From contig JBNRMR010000044.1 in assembly GCA_050309705.1 (NCBI GenBank), positions 1 through 33,172 of the forward strand: a stretch of DNA of 33,172 nt, written 5' to 3'. The notes beneath the pieces are model-generated. The model was not told the origin of the DNA. It did not search any database and saw only the letters and a program-made list of their open reading frames with translations. Position 1 is the stretch's first letter, and each line of letters starts with the position of its first letter. Below are positions 24,230 to 32,505 of the stretch, one piece after another. The DNA is from JBNRMR01 sp050309705. Its GTDB lineage: Bacteria > Bacillota > Clostridia > Christensenellales > UBA1750. The position numbers and the translations under genes are program-made.

Positions 24230-25390
24230 TTGCGCGACGCCGAGCTGCTCGAAAAACTGACGAAATGGCGAAGGGATCTTCACAAAATTCCCGAGCCAGC
24301 CTTTTGTGAGGAGAAAACATCAAGGTATATTATAAAAGAGCTTGAGCCCCTTAAGCCGGACAAGCTTGAAACAATGGCGAAAACGGGCATCAGATGCGTG
24401 TTTTACGGCAAAAACCGGGGGAAGTCCGTCGCATTCAGGGCGGATATGGACGCCCTTTCAGTGAAGGAGGAGACGGGCGCGTCCTTCAGCTCCCAACACG
24501 AGGGCTTCATGCACGCCTGCGGTCATGATGGCCACATGGCCATGGCGCTGGCGACGGCTCACTACGCAGCATACCTTCGAGATGAAGGAAGGCTGCCGGT
24601 AAACGCTGTGATTTTCTTCCAGCCGGCGGAGGAGTCGGTCGGGGGAGCTTTGCCGATGATCAAATCGGGCGCACTCAAGAATCCGGATATCACATATATT
24701 TTCGGCTGCCACATGATGCCGGACAAGCCTTTGGGTAAGGTATCGCTCAAAAGCGGAGCCATTATGGCCTCCACCTGCGAGCTGAACATAGAGTTTACAG
24801 GAAGGAGCGCTCATGGGGCCATGCCCCATATCGGCAGCGACGCAATTGCTGCGTTTGCCAGCTTCTACGCCATGGCGCAAACGGCCATAACGCGCCTGAC
24901 CCTCCCAACGGAACCTGCCCTTTTCACAATCGGAAAGGTGACCGCCGGGGATAGGCGCAATATCATCGCGGAAAAAGTGCTGGCGGAGGGAATCGCACGG
25001 ACTTTTTCGCCGGATGGCGCTAAAAAGCTGGAGGAAATAATTGCAAACTGCGCCGAAAAAGCGGCCTCGATTTATGGGGTGAAGGCGCGGTTTATCCCCA
25101 TGATGAGATATCCGGCCACGGTGAACGACGATTTTTCTGCTCAGGAGATAATTCGGTTGGCAGGGCAAAGCTACCTCCCCCAGGAACCGCTGATGATCGC
25201 CGAGGATTTCTCCCACTTCCTAGAAAGGGTGCCCGGGGCCTACTTCTATGTGGGCTGCGGCGACGAGGGGCATAATCACCCGCTGCATTCGTCCCGGTTC
25301 AATTTTGACGAAAGGGCGCTGCTTGAAGGTGCGCTCATTCAAAGGAAAATACTCTGCCGCTTTGCGGACATTGCAGCGGCAGGAGCGTAG
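24230..25390 (+). CDS. M20-family amidohydrolase (N-acyl-amino-acid amidohydrolase type)
   Basis: This is a 386-residue metallo-aminoacylase/carboxypeptidase of the M20D type. Metal and catalytic residues are in FRADMDAL (69-76), MHACGHDGH (94-102), QPAEESVGG (131-139) and GCHMMPD, with a lid/dimerisation domain in the middle (SAHGAMPHIG) and a final NHPLHSSRFN-like region with the last ligand His. I choose TTG 24230 because GGGAGG sits 7 bases ahead; ATG 24224 or 24209 would be too close to it. Substrates of this family include N-acetyl or hippurate-type conjugates, acetyl-diaminopimelate and indole-acetyl amino acids; which one is unclear. No signal peptide, so cytosolic. Confidence 0.93.
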   Translation: MRDAELLEKLTKWRRDLHKIPEPAFCEEKTSRYIIKELEPLKPDKLETMAKTGIRCVFYGKNRGKSVAFRADMDALSVKEETGASFSSQHEGFMHACGHDGHMAMALATAHYAAYLRDEGRLPVNAVIFFQPAEESVGGALPMIKSGALKNPDITYIFGCHMMPDKPLGKVSLKSGAIMASTCELNIEFTGRSAHGAMPHIGSDAIAAFASFYAMAQTAITRLTLPTEPALFTIGKVTAGDRRNIIAEKVLAEGIARTFSPDGAKKLEEIIANCAEKAASIYGVKARFIPMMRYPATVNDDFSAQEIIRLAGQSYLPQEPLMIAEDFSHFLERVPGAYFYVGCGDEGHNHPLHSSRFNFDERALLEGALIQRKILCRFADIAAAGA

Positions 25391-25455
25391 CGGCTTAATA
25401 AAGATATCAGTCAGGCGCCATGCGCCGCAATCTATACAAAGGAGACTTGGGCGAT

Positions 25456-26382
25456 ATGATGGGGAACTTTTTCAACAGGATGTACTACGGCAAGGGCAAC
25501 AAAGGCGATTACACAAAGGATGACCTGCCAGAAAACAGATGGCAGCTTTTCTTGAACATGGTTTGGCTGAACTTCGGGAAGCTGGTGAGCACCAATCTGC
25601 TTTTTTTGGTGCTTTGCCTGCCGATGATAATCTGGGTGGGCTTCATGAACCTGCCTATAATCACCGAATATCTGACCCAGGGCGACGTGGCAATGGCGCG
25701 CCAGTATCTGCAGATGACAATATACGGGATGCTGCCCTGCTTTGTGATAATGGGCCCGGGCGTGGCGGGGATGACATATGTCACCCGCAACATGTCCAGG
25801 GATCAAAACATCTGGGTGTGGGCTGACTTCTGGGGCGCCGTAAAGGAAAACTGGAAGCAGGCTCTGGCCATATCGGCCATGAACGGCCTGTTTCTGATAC
25901 TTGGCTATATCGCCATACTGTTCTACGGCGAGTCCATGGCCACAAACATGCTTTACATTGTGCCTCGAACGATGATGGTGGTCCTGTTAATTTATTGGTG
26001 CTTCATGAACTTCTACATATGGCCGATGATGGTTACATATGAGCTGAAGATAAAGGCGCTGATTAAAAACGCCGCTTTACTCACCGTGGCAAGACTCCCC
26101 CAGAGCATATTCATGGCACTGTTCACGCTGCTGCTGCCGGTGGTTTTGGTTTTCTCCAGCAATATATATGTTTATATCGCCATAATCATAGTCTATATCG
26201 CCATTGGCCTGTCCCTCAACTCAATGGCCATAAACTCCGTGACAAACGCCATTTTCGACAAGTATATCAACCTTCGCATAAAGGGTGCGCGGGTGAACCA
26301 GGGGCTTAGAGTGGAATATGACGATGAGTATGATGATGAAGACGACGAAGATGACGAAGATGATGACGAGGGGCAGGCATGA
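25456..26382 (+). CDS. DUF624 (YesL-like) integral membrane protein
   Basis: This 308-residue membrane protein has about six hydrophobic segments. The family pattern is a hydrophilic N-terminus, then FLNMVWLNFGKLVSTNLLFL, GPGVAGMTYVTRNMSRDQ with the following WADFWGAVKENWKQ loop. AAAGGAG lies 11 bases before ATG 25456 (a second ATG follows at once). The last 25 residues are almost all Asp/Glu (DEYDDEDDEDDEDDDE), an unusual acidic cytoplasmic tail. DUF624 members often sit beside carbohydrate transporters; here there is none. It overlaps the methyltransferase gene by four bases (ATGA), so their expression is coupled. Function unknown. Confidence 0.85.
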   Translation: MMGNFFNRMYYGKGNKGDYTKDDLPENRWQLFLNMVWLNFGKLVSTNLLFLVLCLPMIIWVGFMNLPIITEYLTQGDVAMARQYLQMTIYGMLPCFVIMGPGVAGMTYVTRNMSRDQNIWVWADFWGAVKENWKQALAISAMNGLFLILGYIAILFYGESMATNMLYIVPRTMMVVLLIYWCFMNFYIWPMMVTYELKIKALIKNAALLTVARLPQSIFMALFTLLLPVVLVFSSNIYVYIAIIIVYIAIGLSLNSMAINSVTNAIFDKYINLRIKGARVNQGLRVEYDDEYDDEDDEDDEDDDEGQA

Positions 26383-27194
26383 GCCGAGTCCCTCGCGATA
26401 ACGCCTACAGCGCCCTGGCCCTGCGCTATGACGCGCTGATGGACGACTATGACTATGGACGCTGGTGCGATTTCTACTGTCGCATAGCGGGCCTTAAAAG
26501 GGGCATGAGCGTGGCTGAAACGGCCTGCGGAACCGGCCTGATGACAAGTGAGCTGATAAAGCGGGGCATGAAGGTTTCCGCTAGCGATATAAGCCAGGAG
26601 ATGCTGCAGGCGGCAGGGGAAAGGCTGCGGGCTTCCGGCAGCGCGGGTGCTGCACTGAGCCTTGCAAGTATGGACATGCGCAGACTTAGTGTGCATCGGC
26701 CATGCGACGCAGTGATCTGCGCCTGCGACGGCGTCAACTATCTGACCGAAGGCGTGGAGGAGTTTTTCGCAAGGGCTCACGAGGCGCTCAAGCCCGGGGG
26801 AGTTTTGGCGTTTGACATATCATCGGCGGAGAAGCTCAGGGCGATGGACGGCCAGCTATTCTTCGATGACAGGGACGATGAGACTTGCTTTTGGAGCGCC
26901 GCTCTGGACGCGAAAACAGACGTCCTAAGCATAGACTTGAGCGTGTTTGTGCGCTTGGGTGAAGGCGGAAACGGATATGAAAGACATGACGAAAGCCAGA
27001 GCATGAAGGCTTATGAAAAAGAAGAAATCGCACGGTTGCTGTATAAAACGGGATTTAGGGACATAAATATATATGGGGATTTTTTGCGCACTGATGGCGG
27101 GGTCGGCATATGCGAGGCAAAAAGCTGTGAATATGGCGCGGACAGATCTTCTAAAGAGGACGAGAGGCTGCATTTCACAGCCAAAAAGGTTTAA
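26379..27194 (+). CDS. Class I SAM-dependent methyltransferase
   Basis: This 271-residue methyltransferase has motif I as VAETACGTGLMTSELIKRG (45-63) and motif II acid in SASDISQEML; AVICACDGVNYLTEG and LKPGGVLAFDISS form the later core strands. The N-terminal NAYSALALRYDALMDDYDY segment is typical of the clostridial group that lies next to hslO. It starts in the stop of the DUF624 gene (ATGA) and ends three bases before the Hsp33 ATG, so the three genes are probably one transcript. The methyl acceptor is unknown. The C-terminal 25 residues are hydrophilic and poorly conserved in type. Confidence 0.88.
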   Translation: MSRVPRDNAYSALALRYDALMDDYDYGRWCDFYCRIAGLKRGMSVAETACGTGLMTSELIKRGMKVSASDISQEMLQAAGERLRASGSAGAALSLASMDMRRLSVHRPCDAVICACDGVNYLTEGVEEFFARAHEALKPGGVLAFDISSAEKLRAMDGQLFFDDRDDETCFWSAALDAKTDVLSIDLSVFVRLGEGGNGYERHDESQSMKAYEKEEIARLLYKTGFRDINIYGDFLRTDGGVGICEAKSCEYGADRSSKEDERLHFTAKKV

Positions 27195-27197
27195 CAT

Positions 27198-28103
27198 ATG
27201 AATAAAAAGATTGATAATAAACACAGGGACAAGCATGGCGACAAGATACTTTGCTACACGCTGGCAAACGGCCAGGCGCGGGCATATGTGGCAAAGACAA
27301 CGGGAATGGTCCAGGAGGCGCAGGCGACCCATGGCCTTTCTTCGGTGGCCACAGTGGCCCTTGGCAGAGCCATCGCCTTCACCGCCATGCTAGGCGTTCA
27401 GATGAAGGGCGAGGATGACCGCCTTTCTATAACCGTGAAGGGAAACGGGCCATTGGGCAGCATTAACACCGCCGCCAAGAGCAACGGCTCCGTCAAGGGT
27501 TTTGTGGACAACCCCCACGTGGAGCTTTTGCCCACACCGGAGGGCAGGCTGAATGTTGGCGCCGCCGTGGGCAAAGAAGGGCGCATAACCGTGGTGAAAG
27601 ATCTGGGTATGAAAGAGCCTTATATCGGTAATGTGGCAATTCAAACCGGCGAGCTGGGGGACGATTTTGCCTATTATCTGCTGATTTCAGAGCAGCAGCC
27701 CTCTGCGGTGGCGCTAGGGGTGCTCTTAAGGGAGGGCCGGGTGGCCAGCGCCGGCGGGGTATTGCTTTCGCCTCTTCCCGGATGCAGCGAGGAGGTCTTA
27801 TCATTCCTGGAAAGCAGCGCGCCTCTTATCGCCGATGTTAGCTCCCTTTTGGAAGGCAATAGCGCCGAAGAGGCGGGCGAAATTCTCTTTTATCCCATTG
27901 AGCACAAGCTGGAGGGGGAGTTTTTCCCCGAATATAAATGCGACTGCAGCCGCGAAAGACTGGAAGGCGTGCTGCGTGGAATCGACAAGGATGAACTGAG
28001 GGACATGATTGAAAAGCAGGGCGGGGCACAGGTGGTCTGCCATTTTTGCAGGGGCGAATACGATTTTTCCGCCGATGAGCTTGAGTCGTTCATCGGCGAG
28101 TGA
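27198..28103 (+). CDS. hslO: Hsp33 redox-regulated chaperone
   Basis: This 301-residue holdase chaperone is activated by oxidative unfolding. The zinc site at the C-terminus is intact: CDC (Cys248, Cys250) and CHFC (Cys281, Cys284), the CxC-x(27-32)-CxxC form. The N-terminal domain shows NGQARAYVAKTTGMVQEAQ and SVATVALGRAIAFTAMLG, and the middle GPLGSINTAAKSNGSVKGFV and YIGNVAIQTGELGDDFAYY. The short Lys/His-rich start (about 14 residues) is longer than in many relatives, and a weak AAGG site precedes the ATG. It is co-located with a methyltransferase upstream and a GuaA-like gene 44 bp downstream. Confidence 0.95.
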   Translation: MNKKIDNKHRDKHGDKILCYTLANGQARAYVAKTTGMVQEAQATHGLSSVATVALGRAIAFTAMLGVQMKGEDDRLSITVKGNGPLGSINTAAKSNGSVKGFVDNPHVELLPTPEGRLNVGAAVGKEGRITVVKDLGMKEPYIGNVAIQTGELGDDFAYYLLISEQQPSAVALGVLLREGRVASAGGVLLSPLPGCSEEVLSFLESSAPLIADVSSLLEGNSAEEAGEILFYPIEHKLEGEFFPEYKCDCSRERLEGVLRGIDKDELRDMIEKQGGAQVVCHFCRGEYDFSADELESFIGE

Positions 28104-28147
28104 TGCGAATCTAAAACCCCAAACAGAACTTAGAGAGAGGGAAAGCC

Positions 28148-29629
28148 ATGGCTCGTGAGCTGATCATTATACTTGACTTTGGGGACCCTTCCGCGATGAT
28201 TGCCGCAAGGATGATCCGAGGGGCGAAGGTCTACTGCGAAATTATGCCCTATGATACTCCCCTGGATATTATAAAAGCAAAGGAGCCCAAGGGAATAGTG
28301 GCGGTGGGCGGCGCGCAGAACGCGGATGACAGAAACAGCCCGGCATTTTCCCCTGAGCTATTAAACATGGACATTCCGGTGCTGGCCATGGGCTATGCTG
28401 CAAGGGCCCTTTGCGTGGCTGAGGGCGGCAGGCTGGACGGCGTGGCCGTGGAAAGCCAGGTGAAGGACGTGCCTATACCGGAATCGCCCCTGTTTGAGGG
28501 GGTGGAGAACGGTGCAAGATATATCAGGCGGGCGGACAGGATGTTGCTGCCCAAGGGCTATAATGTGGTTTCGGCGGTGGACGGAGTGGTGATATCCATG
28601 AAGCACGCGGAAAAGGAGGTATACGCCCTGCAGCTTATTCCCGAGCAAAACGATGTGGACTCAGTGAGAATCACCGCGAACTTTGCCATAGGCATATGCG
28701 GCTGCACCCCCGGCTGGACAATGAAGGTGTTCGTGGACGAGGCGGTGGAGGGCATTCGCGCCCTGGTCGGAAGCGGGCGGGCGCTGATATCAATGTCCGG
28801 AGGGGTGGATTCCTCCGTCTGTGCGGCGCTGGCTCACAAGGCAATTGGCGACAGGCTCAGTTGCCTTTTCATAGACACGGGCCTGATGCGCAAAAATGAG
28901 CCTGACGAGGTCAAGAGACTTTTCAAGGAAAAACTGGGCATAGACATCATTTTGAGCGATCATTCCAACGGATTTTATGAAAGCCTTAAGGGAATAAAGG
29001 ATCCGGAAAGAAAGCGGGCTGCGGTTGATCAGCATATGCAAAGGGTAATCGCCCATGAGGCAACGGCTCTGGGAAACATAGACTATTATGTCAGCGGCAC
29101 CATATACCGAGATTTGCTATACCCCAAAAACTCATTTACGATGACCCACCAGATGCTGGACTCAGGAGGCTTCACATGGGTGATAGAGCCCTTGCGGGAG
29201 CTGTTCAAGGACGAGGTTAGGGCCGTGGGCGAGCTTCTGGGCCTTCCACAGGAGATCACAAAGCGGCAGCCCTTCCCGGAACTGGGCCTTGCCATACGCT
29301 GCCTGGGCGAGGTTACGCCTGGGAAGCTGAAGCTCCTTCGGGAGGCGGACGCCATCTTCCGCGAGGAGATAGAGGGCGCGGGCCTGGCGAAATCCGTCTG
29401 GCAGTATTTTGCTGTGCTGAGTGAAATGCCGGAGGGAGGCCTTGGAGGTCAGAACCTGCTGGTTTTAAGAGCGGTGAACACCACAGACGCAAATCGCTCG
29501 TCCATAGTGCGCCTGCCCTATGAGCTTCTTATAAAGGTGATGGAAAGAATAACAAACGAGGTGCACAACATCGCCCGGGTGGTCTACGACCTGACAGGCA
29601 AGCCCCCCGCAACAGTGGAATGGGAATGA
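28148..29629 (+). CDS. GuaA-like protein: GMP-synthetase homologue with degenerate glutaminase domain
   Basis: This 493-residue protein aligns along its full length to GMP synthase: a class I glutamine amidotransferase part (1-190, ending in FAIGICGC), an ATP-pyrophosphatase part with the PP-loop SGGVDSS (217-223), IDTGLMRKNE and EPLRELFKDEVRAVGELLGLP, and the dimerisation part ending in KPPATVEWE. Key residues differ. The nucleophile loop reads VLAMGYAARAL, with Gly82 where GICYG has Cys. The His-Glu pair reads YALQLIPEQ, with Ile164 for His. The lid motif IKSHHN reads TMTHQM (331-336). RQPFPGPG is RQPFPELG. Glutamine-dependent amidation is therefore unlikely. It may use free ammonia, pair with another subunit, or be a paralogue with another nucleotide substrate. 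The reading frame is intact with an AGAGAGGGAAAG ribosome site. Confidence 0.85.
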   Translation: MARELIIILDFGDPSAMIAARMIRGAKVYCEIMPYDTPLDIIKAKEPKGIVAVGGAQNADDRNSPAFSPELLNMDIPVLAMGYAARALCVAEGGRLDGVAVESQVKDVPIPESPLFEGVENGARYIRRADRMLLPKGYNVVSAVDGVVISMKHAEKEVYALQLIPEQNDVDSVRITANFAIGICGCTPGWTMKVFVDEAVEGIRALVGSGRALISMSGGVDSSVCAALAHKAIGDRLSCLFIDTGLMRKNEPDEVKRLFKEKLGIDIILSDHSNGFYESLKGIKDPERKRAAVDQHMQRVIAHEATALGNIDYYVSGTIYRDLLYPKNSFTMTHQMLDSGGFTWVIEPLRELFKDEVRAVGELLGLPQEITKRQPFPELGLAIRCLGEVTPGKLKLLREADAIFREEIEGAGLAKSVWQYFAVLSEMPEGGLGGQNLLVLRAVNTTDANRSSIVRLPYELLIKVMERITNEVHNIARVVYDLTGKPPATVEWE

Positions 29630-29707
29630 TCGGCCGCGGGCTCGAATCCATTTTTATGCGGAATGATACGAATATGAAAGTTTTGTGCTATTAGATTGGG
29701 TAAAAAC

Positions 29708-30631
29708 ATGAAAAACTTGTATGCAATGGCCCGCTCCTTTGTTTACCGCAATGCCCGGCCCATTGATATTGCGCGCTGGCAGTATCATTTTGAAAACGGC
29801 AGTAATGAGAGCGTGCTAACCGCCCTGGCTGCTTATCAGAATGATGACGGCGGTTTTGGCCATGCGCTGGAACCAGATGCGTGGAATCCCCATTCTTCGC
29901 CTATTCAGACCTGGGCGGCAACTGAAATTCTGCGTGAAATCGGCTTTGCCGATCCCGCGCATCCGATTATTAAAGGCATACTGCGTTATCTCGACAGCGG
30001 AAAGAGCTTTGACGGGCATTTTTGGTATAATGTGATAAAAAGCAATAACGACTATCCCCATGCTCCTTGGTGGCGCACTGAAAGCGATAGCGCTTGCCAC
30101 AATGACTACAATCCCACCGCTTGCCTTGCTGGGTTTATCATTCGCTTTTCAGACAAAGACAGTGAATTGTTTCGGTTGGGTTGCCGCATCGCAAAAGAAG
30201 CGTCCAACTCATATATGGCGCAATATTTGTTAGATGATATGCATACGGCAGCTTGCTTTGTCCGCTTGACGCAATATTGTAAAGAAGCCGGAGCGACTGA
30301 TGTCATTGACATTGTTACTCTGGAAGAAAAGCTGCGCAAGCAAGTTAAACACAGCATCACACAAAACACCGCTGAATGGGAAAGTGGCTACATCTGCAAA
30401 CCTTCGCAGTTTTTTGGTAGCCATGACAGCATTTTTTTCAACGACAATAAAGAAATCGCCGAATATGAATGTGAGTATATTGTTAAGTCACAGCTTGACG
30501 ATGGTTCATGGGGTATTCCGTGGAACTGGGCCGATTACCCCGAAGAATGGGCAATCAGCAAAAACTGGTGGAAGACGAATGCAGCAATATTGAACCTGCT
30601 GTATCTCAAAGGACTTGGAAAGATGTGCTAA
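29708..30631 (+). CDS. Terpenoid-cyclase/prenyltransferase-fold (alpha/alpha-toroid) protein
   Basis: This 307-residue cytosolic protein contains QNDDGGFGHALEPD (about residues 45-58) and SQLDDGSWGIPWNW near the end, two turns of the squalene-hopene-cyclase/prenyltransferase type of repeated alpha-alpha barrel. Neither the DXDD acid motif of cyclases nor a metal site of protein prenyltransferases is evident, so an enzyme role is not supported. Standalone proteins of this kind are known in Firmicutes without function. I use ATG 29708; the frame opens at TTG 29696, and no good ribosome site is present for either. Codon use is AT-richer and the protein is rich in Asn, Trp and His compared with its neighbours, which suggests recent acquisition. 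Confidence 0.7.
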   Translation: MKNLYAMARSFVYRNARPIDIARWQYHFENGSNESVLTALAAYQNDDGGFGHALEPDAWNPHSSPIQTWAATEILREIGFADPAHPIIKGILRYLDSGKSFDGHFWYNVIKSNNDYPHAPWWRTESDSACHNDYNPTACLAGFIIRFSDKDSELFRLGCRIAKEASNSYMAQYLLDDMHTAACFVRLTQYCKEAGATDVIDIVTLEEKLRKQVKHSITQNTAEWESGYICKPSQFFGSHDSIFFNDNKEIAEYECEYIVKSQLDDGSWGIPWNWADYPEEWAISKNWWKTNAAILNLLYLKGLGKMC

Positions 30632-30733
30632 ATCTATTGCTTTAGGCTTATCGGTTTTATGATAGAGTAAAATAATGCCAGCAATTTAGGTTAAGCCTTT
30701 TTGTGAAGACGCGGAGGAAAAAGGAGGTAAAGA

Positions 30734-31321
30734 GTGAAGCGTACGGCAGTGCTTTTATACCCCCAGTTCAGCAACTACGAGGTGGCCCTTTCTATATACT
30801 TGCTTTCGGCATTTGGCAAGGATACTCGGTTTTTTTCAATTGACGGCAGGCCTGTCAAAAGCGAATGCGGCCTTTGGATCGGCAGCGACTGCGCTTTGGA
30901 GGAGCTTGAAATCGACGAATTCGATTCCCTTCTGCTCACCGGCAGCAGCGATCCGCAGGCCGTTTTAAGCGATGATAGGTAAACCGATTTCATCAGGAAA
31001 TTTGATATTGACCGTTTCAAAGTCGGCGCGATCTCCTGCTCGCCCATTTTCTTGGCCAAGGCGGGCACGCTGGGGGACCGCCGGGCGTGATACGGCGCTT
31101 ACAAGGAATATGCCAAGAGCCCTCCCTATGTTTGCGATGCAAATATGGACTACTATGAGGACAGCCCACAGAATAAAAAGGTGATTTTGGACAGAAACCT
31201 GCTGACCGCGGCGGGGGATTCCTTTGTGGAGTTTGCGATGGAGTTTGCGATGGAGTTTGCTGTCTTGCTGGGCCGTCGCGGAGAAATTGAAAACCGCAAT
31301 TATATCTTTGAGGCTTTTTAA
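30734..31321 (+). pseudogene. DJ-1/PfpI-family protein, broken by two in-frame stops
   Basis: A single frame of 195 codons starts at GTG 30734 behind AAAGGAGG and shows the DJ-1/PfpI pattern: VLLYPQFSNYEVAL, then FDSLLLTGSSDPQAVLSDDR, then DFIRKFDIDRFKVGAISCSPIFLAKAG with the nucleophile-elbow Cys, then VILDRNLLTAAGDSFVEFAMEF, ending at TAA 31319. It is interrupted by TAA at 30980-30982 and TGA at 31088-31090. A 12-bp unit is repeated (GAGTTTGCGATG, 31231-31257), lengthening the last helix by four residues. Other genes here use TAA and TGA as normal stops, so recoding is unlikely and I call it a pseudogene. Intact relatives are general thiol-type amidase/stress proteins. Confidence 0.85.
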
Positions 31322-31423
31322 AACATAATCACACAGTATAATCCGCGAAAAAGCAAAGGCGCATTAACCGAAAAACCTCCCTGTGAATAGTATGAAGGGT
31401 ACTAACATTTGGGAGGTATTTCT

Positions 31424-32428
31424 ATGAAAAGAGTTGCTGCGCTCCTGCTTGCGGTTCTGATGGCGGTGGTTGTGCTGGGCGCTTGCGGCACGTCCAAACC
31501 CACGGAGCAGAGCCTGACCAAGGTTCGACTGGCGGAAGTTACCCACTCGGTGTTCTATGCGCCCATGTATGTGGCCATAAACAATGGTTTTTTTGAGGAA
31601 GTAGGCATAGAGATTGAGCTTACCAACGCCGGCGGCGCCGATATGGCCATGGCGGCCTTGCTTTCCGGCTCGGCGGACGTCGCCTTCATGGGCCCGGAGG
31701 CGTCCGTGTATGTCATTAACGAGGGCCGTCAGGACGCGCCGGTGGTCATCGGCCAACTGACCAACTGCGACGGCGCTTTCCTGGTGAGCCGTGAGCCCGA
31801 GCCGGACTTTAAATGGGAGAATTTGAAGGGCAAGGATATCATCGGCGGGAGAAAAGGCGGCATGCCGGAAATGACTCTCGAATACGTCATCAGGCTGCAT
31901 GGAATGGACCCCATGACCGACATGAATATCGATACATCCGTACAGTTTAACCTGATGGGCGGCGCCTTTGTGGGCGGCCAGGGCGACTATGTGACGCTGT
32001 TTGAGCCGGCGGCCACGGAGGTCGTGCGCCAGGGCCACGGACATATTGTAGCCTCTGTGGGCGGCGCTGGAGGCTTGGTGCCATACACTTGCTATCAGGT
32101 CACATCAAACTTCCTGAAGGAAAACGAAGACCTGGTGACCCGCTTCATGTCAGCGATATATAAGGGCCAGCAGTGGGTTCACAGCCAGAGCGACAGAGCT
32201 GTTGCGGAGTCAATAGTGACATCGTTCCCCGACACCACCCTTGCAACGCTGGAAATGGTTGTGACAAACTACCGCTCCATTGACGCCTGGGCGGAAAACC
32301 CCGTCATGACCCAGGAAAGCTATCACCTCCTGCTGGATATAATCGATCAGGCGGGCGAGCTAAGCAATAGGCCGTCATATGATCAGCTTATCGACAACAG
32401 CATTGCAGAGAAGGTCATCAAAGAATAA
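31424..32428 (+). CDS. ABC transporter substrate-binding lipoprotein (NMT1/SsuA-like)
   Basis: This 334-residue periplasmic-binding-type protein has a lipoprotein signal peptide with lipobox VLGAC (Cys21). The sequence that follows, VRLAEVTHSVFYAPMYVAINNGFFEE and later GSADVAFMGPEASVYV, is the signature of the NMT1/THI5-like (SsuA/TauA-type) family that binds sulfonates, nitrate, thiamine precursors or similar small molecules. The start at ATG 31424 is fixed by GGGAGG 7 bases upstream; a TATAAT at 31337-31342 could be its -10, with a poor -35. It ends before a strong terminator, so it is transcribed alone. The ATPase and permease that should work with it are not in the window; the DJ-1-type pseudogene lies upstream. 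Confidence 0.9.
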   Translation: MKRVAALLLAVLMAVVVLGACGTSKPTEQSLTKVRLAEVTHSVFYAPMYVAINNGFFEEVGIEIELTNAGGADMAMAALLSGSADVAFMGPEASVYVINEGRQDAPVVIGQLTNCDGAFLVSREPEPDFKWENLKGKDIIGGRKGGMPEMTLEYVIRLHGMDPMTDMNIDTSVQFNLMGGAFVGGQGDYVTLFEPAATEVVRQGHGHIVASVGGAGGLVPYTCYQVTSNFLKENEDLVTRFMSAIYKGQQWVHSQSDRAVAESIVTSFPDTTLATLEMVVTNYRSIDAWAENPVMTQESYHLLLDIIDQAGELSNRPSYDQLIDNSIAEKVIKE

Positions 32429-32447
32429 TTGAGCCAAGGCAAGAGAA

Positions 32448-32490
32448 AAACAGCCGCCGATTCCCCGGTGGCTGTTTGCTTTTGCTTTCA
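32448..32490. terminator. Terminator between the SBP gene and recR
   Basis: AAACAGCCGCCG (32448-32459) pairs with CGGTGGCTGTTT (32466-32477) with one G-T pair and a 6-base loop; T-rich sequence follows on the plus strand and A-rich sequence precedes it, so it can work in both directions for the two convergent genes. Confidence 0.75.
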
Positions 32491-32505
32491 TTTTCAAATA
32501 TAAGT

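Noticed and set aside
30980..31090. Stop-codon recoding or alternative genetic code in the DJ-1-type gene
   Set aside because: Both a TAA and a TGA would need recoding, and other genes in the window end normally at TAA and TGA; inactivation is simpler.
31322..31423. Riboswitch (for example TPP) ahead of the substrate-binding protein gene
   Set aside because: The NMT1-like family made it worth a look, but the leader is short and I see no conserved TPP or other aptamer core.
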